From assembly GCA_022826515.1 (NCBI GenBank), contig JAJDUT010000096.1, positions 1 through 33,162 of the forward strand: a stretch of 33,162 bases of DNA, given 5' to 3'. Source of the stretch: Candidatus Latescibacterota bacterium (GTDB taxonomy: Bacteria > Latescibacterota > UBA2968 > UBA8231). The translations under genes were made by a program, and so were the position numbers. The notes beneath the pieces are model-generated. The model searched no databases and had not been told where the DNA came from. It was given only the letters and a program-made list of their open reading frames with translations. Below are positions 15,698-22,705 of this stretch, piece after piece (the stretch's first letter is position 1; each line of letters begins with the position of its first letter).

Positions 15698-16942
15698 ATG
15701 AAGATCGACGATATCGACATCTATTGTATCGAACCAGAAGTTTTGCCAGAGATACCCGACTATCCACCTTTCCTGTCGGCACTACACCAGCGCGTAGTTT
15801 TCAAAGTCAGCCTCGACAACGGGATCGTCGGCTACGGCGAGTACCGCTGCTACGCGCCCGACAAATCGGCTGTCGAACCGCTGATCGGGCGCAATCCCTT
15901 TGATTTTATCAACCACGATCTCAACATCGGCCTCAGCCAGTGGTGCCTAGGACTGTCGGCGGCGCTCTACGACGCAATGGGCAAGTATCTCGAAATCCCC
16001 GCCTACAAGCTGATGGGAACGAAAGTGCGGGACCGAGTCGCAGTATCCGCGTGGACGCGCCCCTCACCCCCAGAGGTGCTAAGCCGGGAGGTGCAGCGCG
16101 CCGTTGATCAAGGCTACATGCTGTTCAAGATGCACACCTGCCACCACTACGATGTGTTTGAACAGAACGAGGCCGTGGAGCAAACCGCCCCCGATCGCTT
16201 TCGCATTCAGTACGACTTCAACCACAACCGCTCACTCGGCGTAGTCCTGCCAATTCTCAAGCGGCTGGAAAAGTCGTGGGTGGTAGGCTGCGTGGAGGAC
16301 CCCTTGGTCCTATCCGACATCGACGGTTGGCGGCGACTGCGGGAGAAGACAAACCTCCCGCTCTACATGCACGTGCCGCCGCTCGGTGGTATGCAGGAGA
16401 TGCTGCACGGACTCGCCGACGGCTATATCATCGGCGAGTACTGCGGCGGTTTCGGCGACGCCCTACATCGCGGCTTCGCCTACTCAAAGGCAAACATTCC
16501 CTCGGTCATTCAGCTCACGGGCGGAACTTTGGTCACCGCCTTTGCCCTGCACTTGGGAGCAGTCCTCCCAAAGGTCGCCCATACCATTACGCTCGACGAC
16601 AACTACGTCGAAGATCTCGCGGCGACTCGCATTCCCGTCATCGAAGGTTGCTCCCCGGTGCCAGAAGGACCGGGGCTGGGCGTGGATGTGCGTGAGGAAG
16701 AACTCGAGCGTTTGGCCAATAGACCGCTGAGAGAAACGCCGAGAGTCCTCGGAGTTGCGACTCTGCCCGGAGGCGGCACGCTGTACTCAGTGGGCTTCCC
16801 CAATCTAGAATCCCTAATGGGGTACCAGGAGGGAACGATTCGCGGCCATCGCTTCGAACTGCGTCAAGACGACGGCTCAGAGGAGTTCGCTCGCCTCTAC
16901 GAACGCGCTCAACGCGAAGGCTCCATCCTCGAAGCAAGATGA
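15698..16942 (+). CDS. Mandelate racemase/muconate-lactonizing (enolase superfamily) protein
   Basis: A 414-residue enolase-superfamily protein: N-terminal capping domain (1-110), then a barrel. The barrel shows Lys144 (FKMHTCH), a first metal ligand Asp173 (IQYDFNHN) and second ligand Glu200 (CVEDPL), correctly spaced. Where the third carboxylate ligand should be, the sequence reads LPLYMHVPP with His225 and no acidic residue, and the general-acid region is GEYCGGFGD. It may therefore be a variant enzyme using a His ligand, or inactive. A C-terminal tail from 340 on is longer than usual. The ATG follows GAGGAG, and its stop overlaps the ATG of the GNAT gene (ATGA). Next to UxuA it probably acts on a sugar acid or related carboxylate. 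Confidence 0.8.
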   Translation: MKIDDIDIYCIEPEVLPEIPDYPPFLSALHQRVVFKVSLDNGIVGYGEYRCYAPDKSAVEPLIGRNPFDFINHDLNIGLSQWCLGLSAALYDAMGKYLEIPAYKLMGTKVRDRVAVSAWTRPSPPEVLSREVQRAVDQGYMLFKMHTCHHYDVFEQNEAVEQTAPDRFRIQYDFNHNRSLGVVLPILKRLEKSWVVGCVEDPLVLSDIDGWRRLREKTNLPLYMHVPPLGGMQEMLHGLADGYIIGEYCGGFGDALHRGFAYSKANIPSVIQLTGGTLVTAFALHLGAVLPKVAHTITLDDNYVEDLAATRIPVIEGCSPVPEGPGLGVDVREEELERLANRPLRETPRVLGVATLPGGGTLYSVGFPNLESLMGYQEGTIRGHRFELRQDDGSEEFARLYERAQREGSILEAR

Positions 16943-17544
16943 GAAAGGTCTCCGCCGAGTACCCCGTGCTGAAGTCGGCGCGGCTGCGGCTGCGTCCCTT
17001 TGCGCTGGCTGACTGTGCCGAGGTCAACCGCTTAGTCGGCGACGAAGCAGTAGCCTCCACACTGGTTGCCGTAAAGTATCCCTACAGCGAAGACATGGCC
17101 CGCCGCTGGATCGCCAAACACCAACCCAGCTACGACGCCGGAGGAATTCTAAACTTCGCCGTGGAAGAGCGAGCTAGCAGGGTACTAGTCGGCTTCATCG
17201 GAATTGGCGGCGATGATCGCCGGGCCGGCATGGGCTACTGGTACGGCCGACCGTACTGGGGCAAGGGCTACGCCACCGAGGCTGGCCGCACCACCGTGGC
17301 CTTCGGCTTTGAGGAACTCGGCCTCGGTCGGATGGAGGCGTCGCACCTGAAGGACAACCTAACTTCTGGCCGAGCGCTGCAAAAAATGGGCATGTCCCAC
17401 CAAGGCCGCCGTCCCCACTACGTCCCCAAATGGGACGCCCATTGCGACAAGGAAGAGTACGCCATCGACCGAGAGGATTATTTGCGATTGCGTGCGGAGA
17501 AGCCAGAGATCTATCGCTACGAACGCTTGGTTCCACCCGAGTGA
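16939..17544 (+). CDS. GNAT family acetyltransferase (RimJ/RimL-like)
   Basis: A 201-residue GNAT-fold acetyltransferase. It begins with the RLRLRPFALADCAEVNRLVGD strand-helix segment of RimJ/RimL-type enzymes and carries the acetyl-CoA binding motif A as RPYWGKGYATEA (residues 95-106), where the (R/Q)-x-x-G-x-G/A pattern is kept. It then has the usual late segment with NLTSGRALQKMGM (family NxxSxxLxxKxGF). It starts within the stop of the MR/MLE gene (ATGA), so it is probably co-translated with the sugar-acid enzymes. Its acceptor could be a protein N-terminus or a small amine; that cannot be decided from sequence. Confidence 0.85.
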   Translation: MRKVSAEYPVLKSARLRLRPFALADCAEVNRLVGDEAVASTLVAVKYPYSEDMARRWIAKHQPSYDAGGILNFAVEERASRVLVGFIGIGGDDRRAGMGYWYGRPYWGKGYATEAGRTTVAFGFEELGLGRMEASHLKDNLTSGRALQKMGMSHQGRRPHYVPKWDAHCDKEEYAIDREDYLRLRAEKPEIYRYERLVPPE

Positions 17545-17640
17545 CTGTGCCATCTACGGGGAGACCATTCTAGTATTTCTAGGCTTCCCACATTGTAATA
17601 AGTCGAGGACAGTGCTTCAAATCCATGAGGGTTTAAAACC

Positions 17641-18102
17641 ATGATGTCCGATAGCAAAAGAGACAGTGGAGTCGTTTCTTTGCGGCGAGGTGTCCTGCTG
17701 ATTTTCGTCCTAGGAACCATAGGACTGGGCACCGAATTGCTGCTGCTCGATCATTTTGAAGAATGGCGTCAACAGGTGCCCTTGGTCTTGTTGGCACTCG
17801 GGTTAATTTTGTTGGCGGTGCGAATGTTCTACCGAAGCGCGATCATCCTGCGCCTATTCCGCTGGACCATGCTGGCTTTCGTCTTAGGCGGCATGGTCGG
17901 CCTCTGGTTTCATCTTAGTGCCAATATGGAATTTGAATTGGAGATGTACCCGACACTGAGCGGATTGAAACTGCTATCTAAAGCGTTGGGCGGCGCCATG
18001 CCAGCATTGGCACCTGGGGCATTGGTCCAGCTAGGACTGATCGGGTTTCTTTATACTTACCAACATCCGGCATTGATCCGGGAACGAACAAAGGAGAACT
18101 AA
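17641..18102 (+). CDS. Small four-helix membrane protein, unknown
   Basis: A 153-residue protein with four hydrophobic segments, approximately residues 17-36, 46-60, 74-93 and 119-140, separated by short charged loops. The N-terminus is hydrophilic (MMSDSKRDSGVVSLRRG). No domain is recognised. A GAGGG lies about ten bases upstream of the first ATG. The gene is followed after three bases by a secreted helix-hairpin-helix protein, so the two are probably one operon. It could anchor or export that protein, but this is a guess from position only. Confidence 0.65.
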   Translation: MMSDSKRDSGVVSLRRGVLLIFVLGTIGLGTELLLLDHFEEWRQQVPLVLLALGLILLAVRMFYRSAIILRLFRWTMLAFVLGGMVGLWFHLSANMEFELEMYPTLSGLKLLSKALGGAMPALAPGALVQLGLIGFLYTYQHPALIRERTKEN

Positions 18103-18105
18103 GTA

Positions 18106-18735
18106 ATGCAGCGCGTCATTTCAGTAGCGGTTTTAACCATCTGTCTCTATAGCAGCACCCAAGGACAGGTCGGCAAAAACGAAACGGTCCTCAATCCCAA
18201 CCGAGCCGGCGTCGAACAACTATTGGCTCTAGCGCAACTCGATTCAGCGTTAGCCGAAGGGATTGTGGAGCGGCGGCCTTTTATCGGCATGGAAGCGTTC
18301 AACGCCTATTTGGATTCGACCCTAGCGGACTCGGTCCAAGCCGAACTGTATGTCAATCTCTTCCTGCCGATCAACCTCAATACCGCCAGCGACGCCGAAA
18401 TGAAACTAGTGCCGGGAGTCGGCAAGCGCATGGCGCATGAGTTTGAGGAATACCGGCCTTACAAAAGCATGGCCCAATGGCGGCGAGAAATCGGAAAATA
18501 CGTCGATGACGACGAACTGGCGAGACTAGAGCAGTACGTCTTCGTGCCGCTCGAACTGAACACTGCCAGCGAAGCGAATTTCCTCACGATCCCGGGAGTT
18601 GGCAAGCGCATGGCGCACGAGTTTGAGGAATACCGGCCCTACAAGAGCATGGCACAATGGAGACGAGAAATCGGGAAATACGTCGATGACGACGAACTGG
18701 CGAGACTGGAACGGTATGTGTTTCTTGAAGAATAA
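18106..18735 (+). CDS. Secreted ComEA-like helix-hairpin-helix repeat protein
   Basis: A 209-residue protein with an N-terminal signal peptide (about residues 1-20, ending near STQGQ). Three helix-hairpin-helix units follow. The first (about 29-80) is degenerate. The second (89-148) and third (149-208) are nearly identical: from residue 103 to 146 versus 163 to 206 only one residue differs (Gln143/Arg203). Each has the ComEA/SLBB-associated core LNTAS...PGVGKRMA, which in relatives binds DNA non-specifically and aids uptake. The 60-residue unit also shows in DNA with a period of 180 bp, where most of the differences are silent. AAAGGAG precedes the ATG. It may bind DNA in the periplasm or at the surface. 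Confidence 0.8.
   Translation: MQRVISVAVLTICLYSSTQGQVGKNETVLNPNRAGVEQLLALAQLDSALAEGIVERRPFIGMEAFNAYLDSTLADSVQAELYVNLFLPINLNTASDAEMKLVPGVGKRMAHEFEEYRPYKSMAQWRREIGKYVDDDELARLEQYVFVPLELNTASEANFLTIPGVGKRMAHEFEEYRPYKSMAQWRREIGKYVDDDELARLERYVFLEE
18412..18723 (+). repeat. Internal 180-bp-period DNA duplication
   Basis: The 132-bp segments 18412-18543 and 18592-18723 encode the two almost identical helix-hairpin-helix units. By eye they differ at about 13 positions, all but one silent. This points to an older duplication whose protein sequence has been kept by selection, rather than a very recent copy. Confidence 0.85.
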
Positions 18736-18772
18736 ACCCTAGGGTCACTCACGACGGGAGACCTAGGAGCCG

Positions 18773-19060
18773 ATGGGACAACTCTTTGACGTGATTCGAC
18801 AACTGGTCGCAGAGGAGCGTTACATTGTCGGTCAGCACGCCTCCGAGCGGTTGGAAGAGCGCGATATCATGGAGTGGCAGGTGGTCGCGGGAATGGAGGA
18901 CGGCGAATTGATCGCCGAGCGGCCAGACGCGATGCCCAATCCGGCTGTCGAAGTGCGCGAATCATTGCCCGACGGTACGGAGTACAAGGCCGTTTGGTCT
19001 CATCTGCGTCAGACAGGTGTCGCCAAGCTGGTAACTGTACATTTTTTAAATGGAGATTGA
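18773..19060 (+). CDS. DUF4258-like putative toxin
   Basis: A 95-residue cytoplasmic protein. It matches the DUF4258 layout: an N-terminal helix, then His-rich HASERLEERDI (His20, Arg24, Arg27 region), an acidic turn (EDGELIAERP), a beta-hairpin with PDGTEYKAVW, and a closing strand KLVTVHFL. In the family such proteins are thought to be RelE-fold toxins paired with an antitoxin. AGGAG lies four bases before the ATG. Three bases after the stop a 75-residue gene starts, which could be the antitoxin. It is not next to the YgiT gene, the usual partner of many DUF4258 proteins. Confidence 0.65.
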   Translation: MGQLFDVIRQLVAEERYIVGQHASERLEERDIMEWQVVAGMEDGELIAERPDAMPNPAVEVRESLPDGTEYKAVWSHLRQTGVAKLVTVHFLNGD

Positions 19061-19063
19061 GTC

Positions 19064-19291
19064 ATGCGTATTCCCGGACAACGAATCAAGCGAACGCGAC
19101 TAATTCAGACTGATAAGTTTGTGGTTGCGGTAGAAGTCGAGATGGTCGTCCCTGCCGATGACCCGAGTGAGCCGTGCTATGAATCTGAAACGATTCAACT
19201 CCTGCGGGAGATCAAGGAGCATGCCGAACGGGAAGATGTGGCTTGGTTGACCCAAAAAGGTAAGGTGTACGCTGCTGTGGATGCAGCGTAA
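19064..19291 (+). CDS. Small partner of the DUF4258-like gene (putative antitoxin)
   Basis: A 75-residue acidic protein with an N-terminal basic stretch (RIPGQRIKRTRLIQ), a beta-like region (FVVAVEVEMVV) and a C-terminal helix containing LLREIKEHAEREDVAWL. It has no recognisable helix-turn-helix or zinc finger. The gene starts three bases after the DUF4258 stop, with a GGAG just before that stop, so the two are co-transcribed. The toxin-antitoxin assignment rests on size, charge and position only. Its stop lies 11 bp upstream of the TetR gene, so that regulator could belong to the same transcript. Confidence 0.5.
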   Translation: MRIPGQRIKRTRLIQTDKFVVAVEVEMVVPADDPSEPCYESETIQLLREIKEHAEREDVAWLTQKGKVYAAVDAA

Positions 19292-19302
19292 GATTTCATA
19301 CT

Positions 19303-19875
19303 ATGGCCAAAATAGATCGCAAAAAGCTCATCCTCGAAGAGGCCGCCCGCCTCTTTTCGGCCAAGCGCTTCGACGAAGTGCTCATGGACGATATTGCCCA
19401 CCAAGCCGGCGTCGGCAAAGGGACGATCTACACGTACTTTGCCGACAAGGAAGAGCTGTACTTTGCAGTGGTTTTTGAAGGCATTCGGCGGCTCAACGAG
19501 CAACTCCAGCGCAAGGCCAATCGCCAACAGAATCCCGAAGATGAACTCCGCCGAATGGTCCACGCCATCGTCTCCTTCTTCAACCAGAACCGCTTCTTCT
19601 TTCGCTTGATGTCGCACGAGGACGGTGAGGGGGGCAAGGGCAAAAACCGCAAGCGCTGGCGCGAAGAACGACGCATCCAACTCGCAGCAATCGAAACGGT
19701 CCTACAAAATGGCGCTGAACAGGGCGTCTTCTCCGTCGAGTACCCACAGGTCGAAACCGCTATCCTCCGCGACATGGTGCGCTCGGTGATGATCCACGCG
19801 AGGGGCATGAGCGTCGAGGCGATGGTCGATACCATCATGCGTATCTTTCTCCGAGGAGTACGCAAGAAGCCCTAA
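19303..19875 (+). CDS. TetR/AcrR family transcriptional regulator
   Basis: A 190-residue repressor of normal family length. The N-terminal DNA-binding domain (about residues 6-52) contains the hallmark MDDIAHQAGVGKGTIYTYF with the turn and the TIYxYFxxKEEL helix. The C-terminal ligand-binding part is all-helical and has a charged insert GEGGKGKNRKRW at about 107-118. The ribosome site is poor, which may reflect coupling to the preceding small gene. TetR regulators often control RND pumps; the RND operon promoter here has two TetR-sized palindromes. I see no copy of that palindrome beside this gene, so a regulatory link is inference. The gene is convergent with the unknown module at 19942. Confidence 0.92.
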   Translation: MAKIDRKKLILEEAARLFSAKRFDEVLMDDIAHQAGVGKGTIYTYFADKEELYFAVVFEGIRRLNEQLQRKANRQQNPEDELRRMVHAIVSFFNQNRFFFRLMSHEDGEGGKGKNRKRWREERRIQLAAIETVLQNGAEQGVFSVEYPQVETAILRDMVRSVMIHARGMSVEAMVDTIMRIFLRGVRKKP

Positions 19876-19941
19876 GCGACGCTCGAGATCGAAGAAGCGA
19901 TCCGCTGTGAGTTATATACCCGAGCAGCCTGATCCACAATA

Positions 19942-20346
19942 CTAGCCATCGAATATCTCTGGCCCCAGTCCGGGGACCCATTTAGCTTCCTTACTCAAGA
20001 TGAGCCGAATTGCGGTCTCGTCACCGGATACAGAACTATGGGCGCGGTTATCAGGCTCAGGAGTATGTTCTACTTTGTGGCCATCAGCCCGTATAGGAGA
20101 CGCGATAAAATCAACTATACCATTATCCTCGGGTACCTTGGCTCGATTCCTAGTTTCTTCCGGCTTCGCATACTTTGACCAATCAACAGATAGGTCGCCT
20201 CCTTGGAATCTGAACACGCCGCTTGGCAACTTACCTTGGGGAATCCCTGCGGTCCTCACCGTGGCCATATATATATTTTTATGGACGCGATAGTACAATC
20301 GAGCTGTATCGGGGATTTCTTCTATACCGTAGTTACTGACCTGCAT
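19942..20346 (-). CDS. Unknown protein, second gene of the EDWDGEG module
   Basis: A 134-residue protein I cannot assign to a named family. Conserved-looking blocks are YYRVHKNIY (18-26), VFRFQGGDLSVDWSKYAKPE (44-63), PEETRNRA (62-69), and KVEHTPEPDNRAHSSVSGDE (91-110). No signal peptide or membrane segment is evident. The ATG at 20344-20346 lies within the end of the upstream gene (20333-20752), a 14-base overlap, so expression is coupled. I recall relatives with the DWSKY-x-x-PEETR and HTP...NRAH patterns as small hypothetical genes beside EDWDGEG proteins in accessory regions; this needs checking. A two-part toxin-antitoxin or sensor/effector role is possible. Confidence 0.6.
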   Translation of the reverse strand: MQVSNYGIEEIPDTARLYYRVHKNIYMATVRTAGIPQGKLPSGVFRFQGGDLSVDWSKYAKPEETRNRAKVPEDNGIVDFIASPIRADGHKVEHTPEPDNRAHSSVSGDETAIRLILSKEAKWVPGLGPEIFDG

Positions 20347-20752
20347 GGCTCATCCAGCAAGAGATAAATCTCGGTTTAGGACGGCTATCTCCACGGATGG
20401 AATGCCCGGAAGTATCCTTTCCGTAGTAGGTTACATTACCGTCAGCACAGAAGTTAATTAAAAGGTCAAAGTGTTCTGTCTGCCACTGCAAGTCTATGCT
20501 GCCTCCACTAAATGGAACTATCCATGCCTGCTTTACCACATTCAATTTAGACTCCGCAACTAGCTCGAAGAGAAAATCGCGAATAACATCCAGTGTTTGT
20601 TTTGCAAAGGCCGGCGATCCCTCCCCATCCCAATCCTCTCCGAGAGCTAATATCCGTTCTTCAGCAGCATCTACAATTTCATCAATGGCTTGCCTGTTGG
20701 TAGGTTTTATATCCTCATTTTCCGTATTCCGAGCTATGTGAATTTGGCCCAT
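20333..20752 (-). CDS. EDWDGEG-motif protein, first gene of the module
   Basis: A 139-residue protein with no assigned function. An N-terminal helix (20-38) leads to LGEDWDGEG (Glu39-Gly45), then a helix (FAKQTLDVIRDFLFEL) and a strand region ending GGSIDLQW (83-90), followed by alternating strands (FDLLINFCADGNVTYYGKD). A homologue with the same order of motifs is at 31122-31508 (EDWDGEG, then TPHGELDFDW). The ATG has AGGAGG six bases upstream. Its 3' end overlaps the partner gene 19942-20346. A 13-bp inverted repeat lies 38 bases upstream and may be an operator or leader hairpin. C-terminal residues after about 110 differ from the other copy. Confidence 0.65.
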   Translation of the reverse strand: MGQIHIARNTENEDIKPTNRQAIDEIVDAAEERILALGEDWDGEGSPAFAKQTLDVIRDFLFELVAESKLNVVKQAWIVPFSGGSIDLQWQTEHFDLLINFCADGNVTYYGKDTSGHSIRGDSRPKPRFISCWMSHAGQ

Positions 20753-20789
20753 GCTCGTCCTCCTATGATTTGTCCTGAAGTGCCAATAA

Positions 20790-20816
20790 ACAGCGCTACG
20801 GCCGCCGTAGCGCTGT
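20790..20816. promoter_or_regulatory. Perfect 13-bp inverted repeat upstream of the EDWDGEG module
   Basis: ACAGCGCTACGGC (20790-20802) is exactly complementary to 20804-20816 around a single central base. It is 38 bp upstream of the 20752 start and 147 bp past the PhyH-HEAT stop. Read on the minus strand, TTTATT follows it, so it could end the PhyH transcript; its position could equally make it an operator or leader hairpin for the module. Confidence 0.7.
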
Positions 20817-20962
20817 AAATAGTGGCTTATTATTCAAGGTAGAAGTCCCCCTAGCCACGTCAAGGGAGACCGAGCAGTCTTTATTTTTCACCTTTTCAAG
20901 ATGGAACCTCCCCGCGCCTCATTGCGACGGATGCCCATAGCCTTCGCTATCTCACAATCCCC

Positions 20963-22570
20963 TCAAAACTGCCGCTCGCCATCAATAGCTGCATCCCAAC
21001 GCTGCGAGTACAAATAATCCATCGCGGCCTGCGTAGCGGTAGGCGAGCCAATCTGTTGCAGGGCACTGAGCGCGAACGCGCCCACATGACCGCAAGAGTC
21101 GTCTAGCGCCCTGAAAAGCTGGGGTTCTAACGGAGCGGCGGCTTGGCCCAGTTGGGCGCACGCTATCGCCGCGTTGGTCCGCACCTGATCGCGCGGCACC
21201 CAACGGCGACCAGCTTCCTCCTGCCAGTCTGGATGATCGGCCGAGAGCATTCGCCCCAAGGCTTCCACTGGTACGCCTTGCGCGATATTGCCCAGCGCCA
21301 CGAGCGCCGTGCGCACCAAGCGATGCGAGCCATCTTCGAGGCTCTGCGTCAACGCCGGGACTGCTGCCACCGCGTGCGAATCCATCTCGCCGAGAGCAAA
21401 GGCGGCGTTGACTTGAGTCCACTCGCTTTCGTCCGCCAACAGCTCACAAAGCACCTCGACGGCAGGTTCGCCAACGGCCGCCAATGCCTGCGCCGCATCC
21501 TCCATGTTAGTCGCCCCCTCGTTCCAAGCGGGCGGAGCCTCGTGTTGGTCGGCCTCACGACCTGCTGCACACAACGCTTTGGCCAGTGGCGCAACCGCAG
21601 GCTCGCCAATCGCACCCAGCGCGTAGGTCGCGGCCGTGCGCATGGCTTGGTGATCGGTATCCAAGCACTCGACGAGCACTGGCACGGCTGCAGCCGCATC
21701 AACGCCAAATCCAGCCAATTGCTGTGCCGCCGCCAGCCGCTGTGCTAAATCTACTTCTGGATCGAGCTGGGCGATGAGCGCTGGTACATCCCCAGTGGCC
21801 GGTGGCCAGCTATCGTAGCGATCCCGCTTGCCGCAGAGCCAGTCCCAAGTGTGCGCCCAAGCCAGTTCCAGATCGTAGGGAGATTCAACGCATTGGGGCT
21901 TTTGCCAGTGCATGCTTTTGCAATCCCAAGTCGGTGCCGTCGGCTCAGAGGCTCGCATGTAGATGAACTTAATCATGTGCCGATGCCTCGGCAGCAGGCT
22001 GACGCCGGCCGCGTGGCCCACGTCAAAGTGCGTCAGCGACACCGTGCCAGCCCGGCCAGCCAATGGCAAGGCACGCGCCCGATCATCGTCGGTCAGTCCC
22101 CGATTGAACTGCGTGCCCGGAATCACGTGCGTCGGCCCCAATTCAACCGGCGAATCCTGCGGATAGTACATGATCCGCGCATAGCGCAGATAGTGCTGGC
22201 GCGGATGGCCCATCGGCGTGTACCCATCCTGATGGCAGTTGCGGCGCAGCCTCTCTTCGGCCTCGTCCGCAGGCACAGCTTCATCCACCGGCTTGAGGGG
22301 ATGGCAGTAGCGGTGCGGGTGCTCCAAGTAATTCGGGCCTAAGACGCTGATGAGCGCGCCGCGCACCTCGGGCGCGTTGAGCACGTGGCGCATGGCGGGC
22401 ACGCGCGGCAGGATATTGTTACCCGGATTTAGCTCGGAGTCGATGATTTGATTGAGCCGCTCATAGCACGCCTCGTGCGTCCCCTCGGGCACGGTCGGCT
22501 CAAAGACCAGATAGCCATTGACGATAAACTCGCGCATCTGCTCGTCGGTGAGCAGGATCGGGTCGGTCAT
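20963..22570 (-). CDS. Phytanoyl-CoA dioxygenase (PhyH)-HEAT repeat fusion
   Basis: A 535-residue two-part protein. Residues 1-235 form a PhyH-type Fe(II)/2-oxoglutarate dioxygenase: start helix LTDEQMREFIVNGYLVF, metal pair His113-x-Asp115 (NCHQDGYTP), the LGPTHVIPGTQF loop (family GxLxVIPGSH), and a probable distal His186 (FDVGHAAGV) with basic residues after it. From about 265 on come HEAT-like helical repeats with the pattern (A/V)-x-x-L-x-x-x-L-x-D-x-x-x-x-V-R-x-x-A-A-x-A-L-G-x-I. The substrate is unknown; the repeats probably bind a partner protein. ATG is preceded by AAAGGAGC. The gene follows nadE by 105 bp of heptamer repeats. Confidence 0.9.
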   Translation of the reverse strand: MTDPILLTDEQMREFIVNGYLVFEPTVPEGTHEACYERLNQIIDSELNPGNNILPRVPAMRHVLNAPEVRGALISVLGPNYLEHPHRYCHPLKPVDEAVPADEAEERLRRNCHQDGYTPMGHPRQHYLRYARIMYYPQDSPVELGPTHVIPGTQFNRGLTDDDRARALPLAGRAGTVSLTHFDVGHAAGVSLLPRHRHMIKFIYMRASEPTAPTWDCKSMHWQKPQCVESPYDLELAWAHTWDWLCGKRDRYDSWPPATGDVPALIAQLDPEVDLAQRLAAAQQLAGFGVDAAAAVPVLVECLDTDHQAMRTAATYALGAIGEPAVAPLAKALCAAGREADQHEAPPAWNEGATNMEDAAQALAAVGEPAVEVLCELLADESEWTQVNAAFALGEMDSHAVAAVPALTQSLEDGSHRLVRTALVALGNIAQGVPVEALGRMLSADHPDWQEEAGRRWVPRDQVRTNAAIACAQLGQAAAPLEPQLFRALDDSCGHVGAFALSALQQIGSPTATQAAMDYLYSQRWDAAIDGERQF

Positions 22571-22589
22571 AAGACAAGCTCCTTTGAGG

Positions 22590-22659
22590 AATTACGAATT
22601 ACAAATTACAAATTACAAATTACAAATTGCGAATTGCGAATTGCGAATTGCGAATTGGG
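22590..22659. repeat. AATTNNN heptamer tandem array 1
   Basis: Nine complete 7-bp units: AATTACG, four of AATTACA, then four of AATTGCG, plus a final AATTGGG. The array fills most of the gap between nadE and the PhyH-HEAT start and is far more AT-rich than the surroundings. It recalls the heptamer STRR repeats described in cyanobacteria. Confidence 0.9.
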
Positions 22660-22670
22660 GTTGGGCCGGG

Positions 22671-22705
22671 AATTCCTAATTCCTAATTCTCAATTCCCAA
22701 TTCAT
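22671..22705. repeat. AATTNNN heptamer tandem array 2, entering nadE
   Basis: Five 7-bp units (AATTCCT twice, AATTCTC, AATTCCC, AATTCAT), out of phase with array 1. The nadE stop codon (22676-22678) lies inside the array, so the last nine or so residues of NadE are encoded by repeat DNA. Confidence 0.88.
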
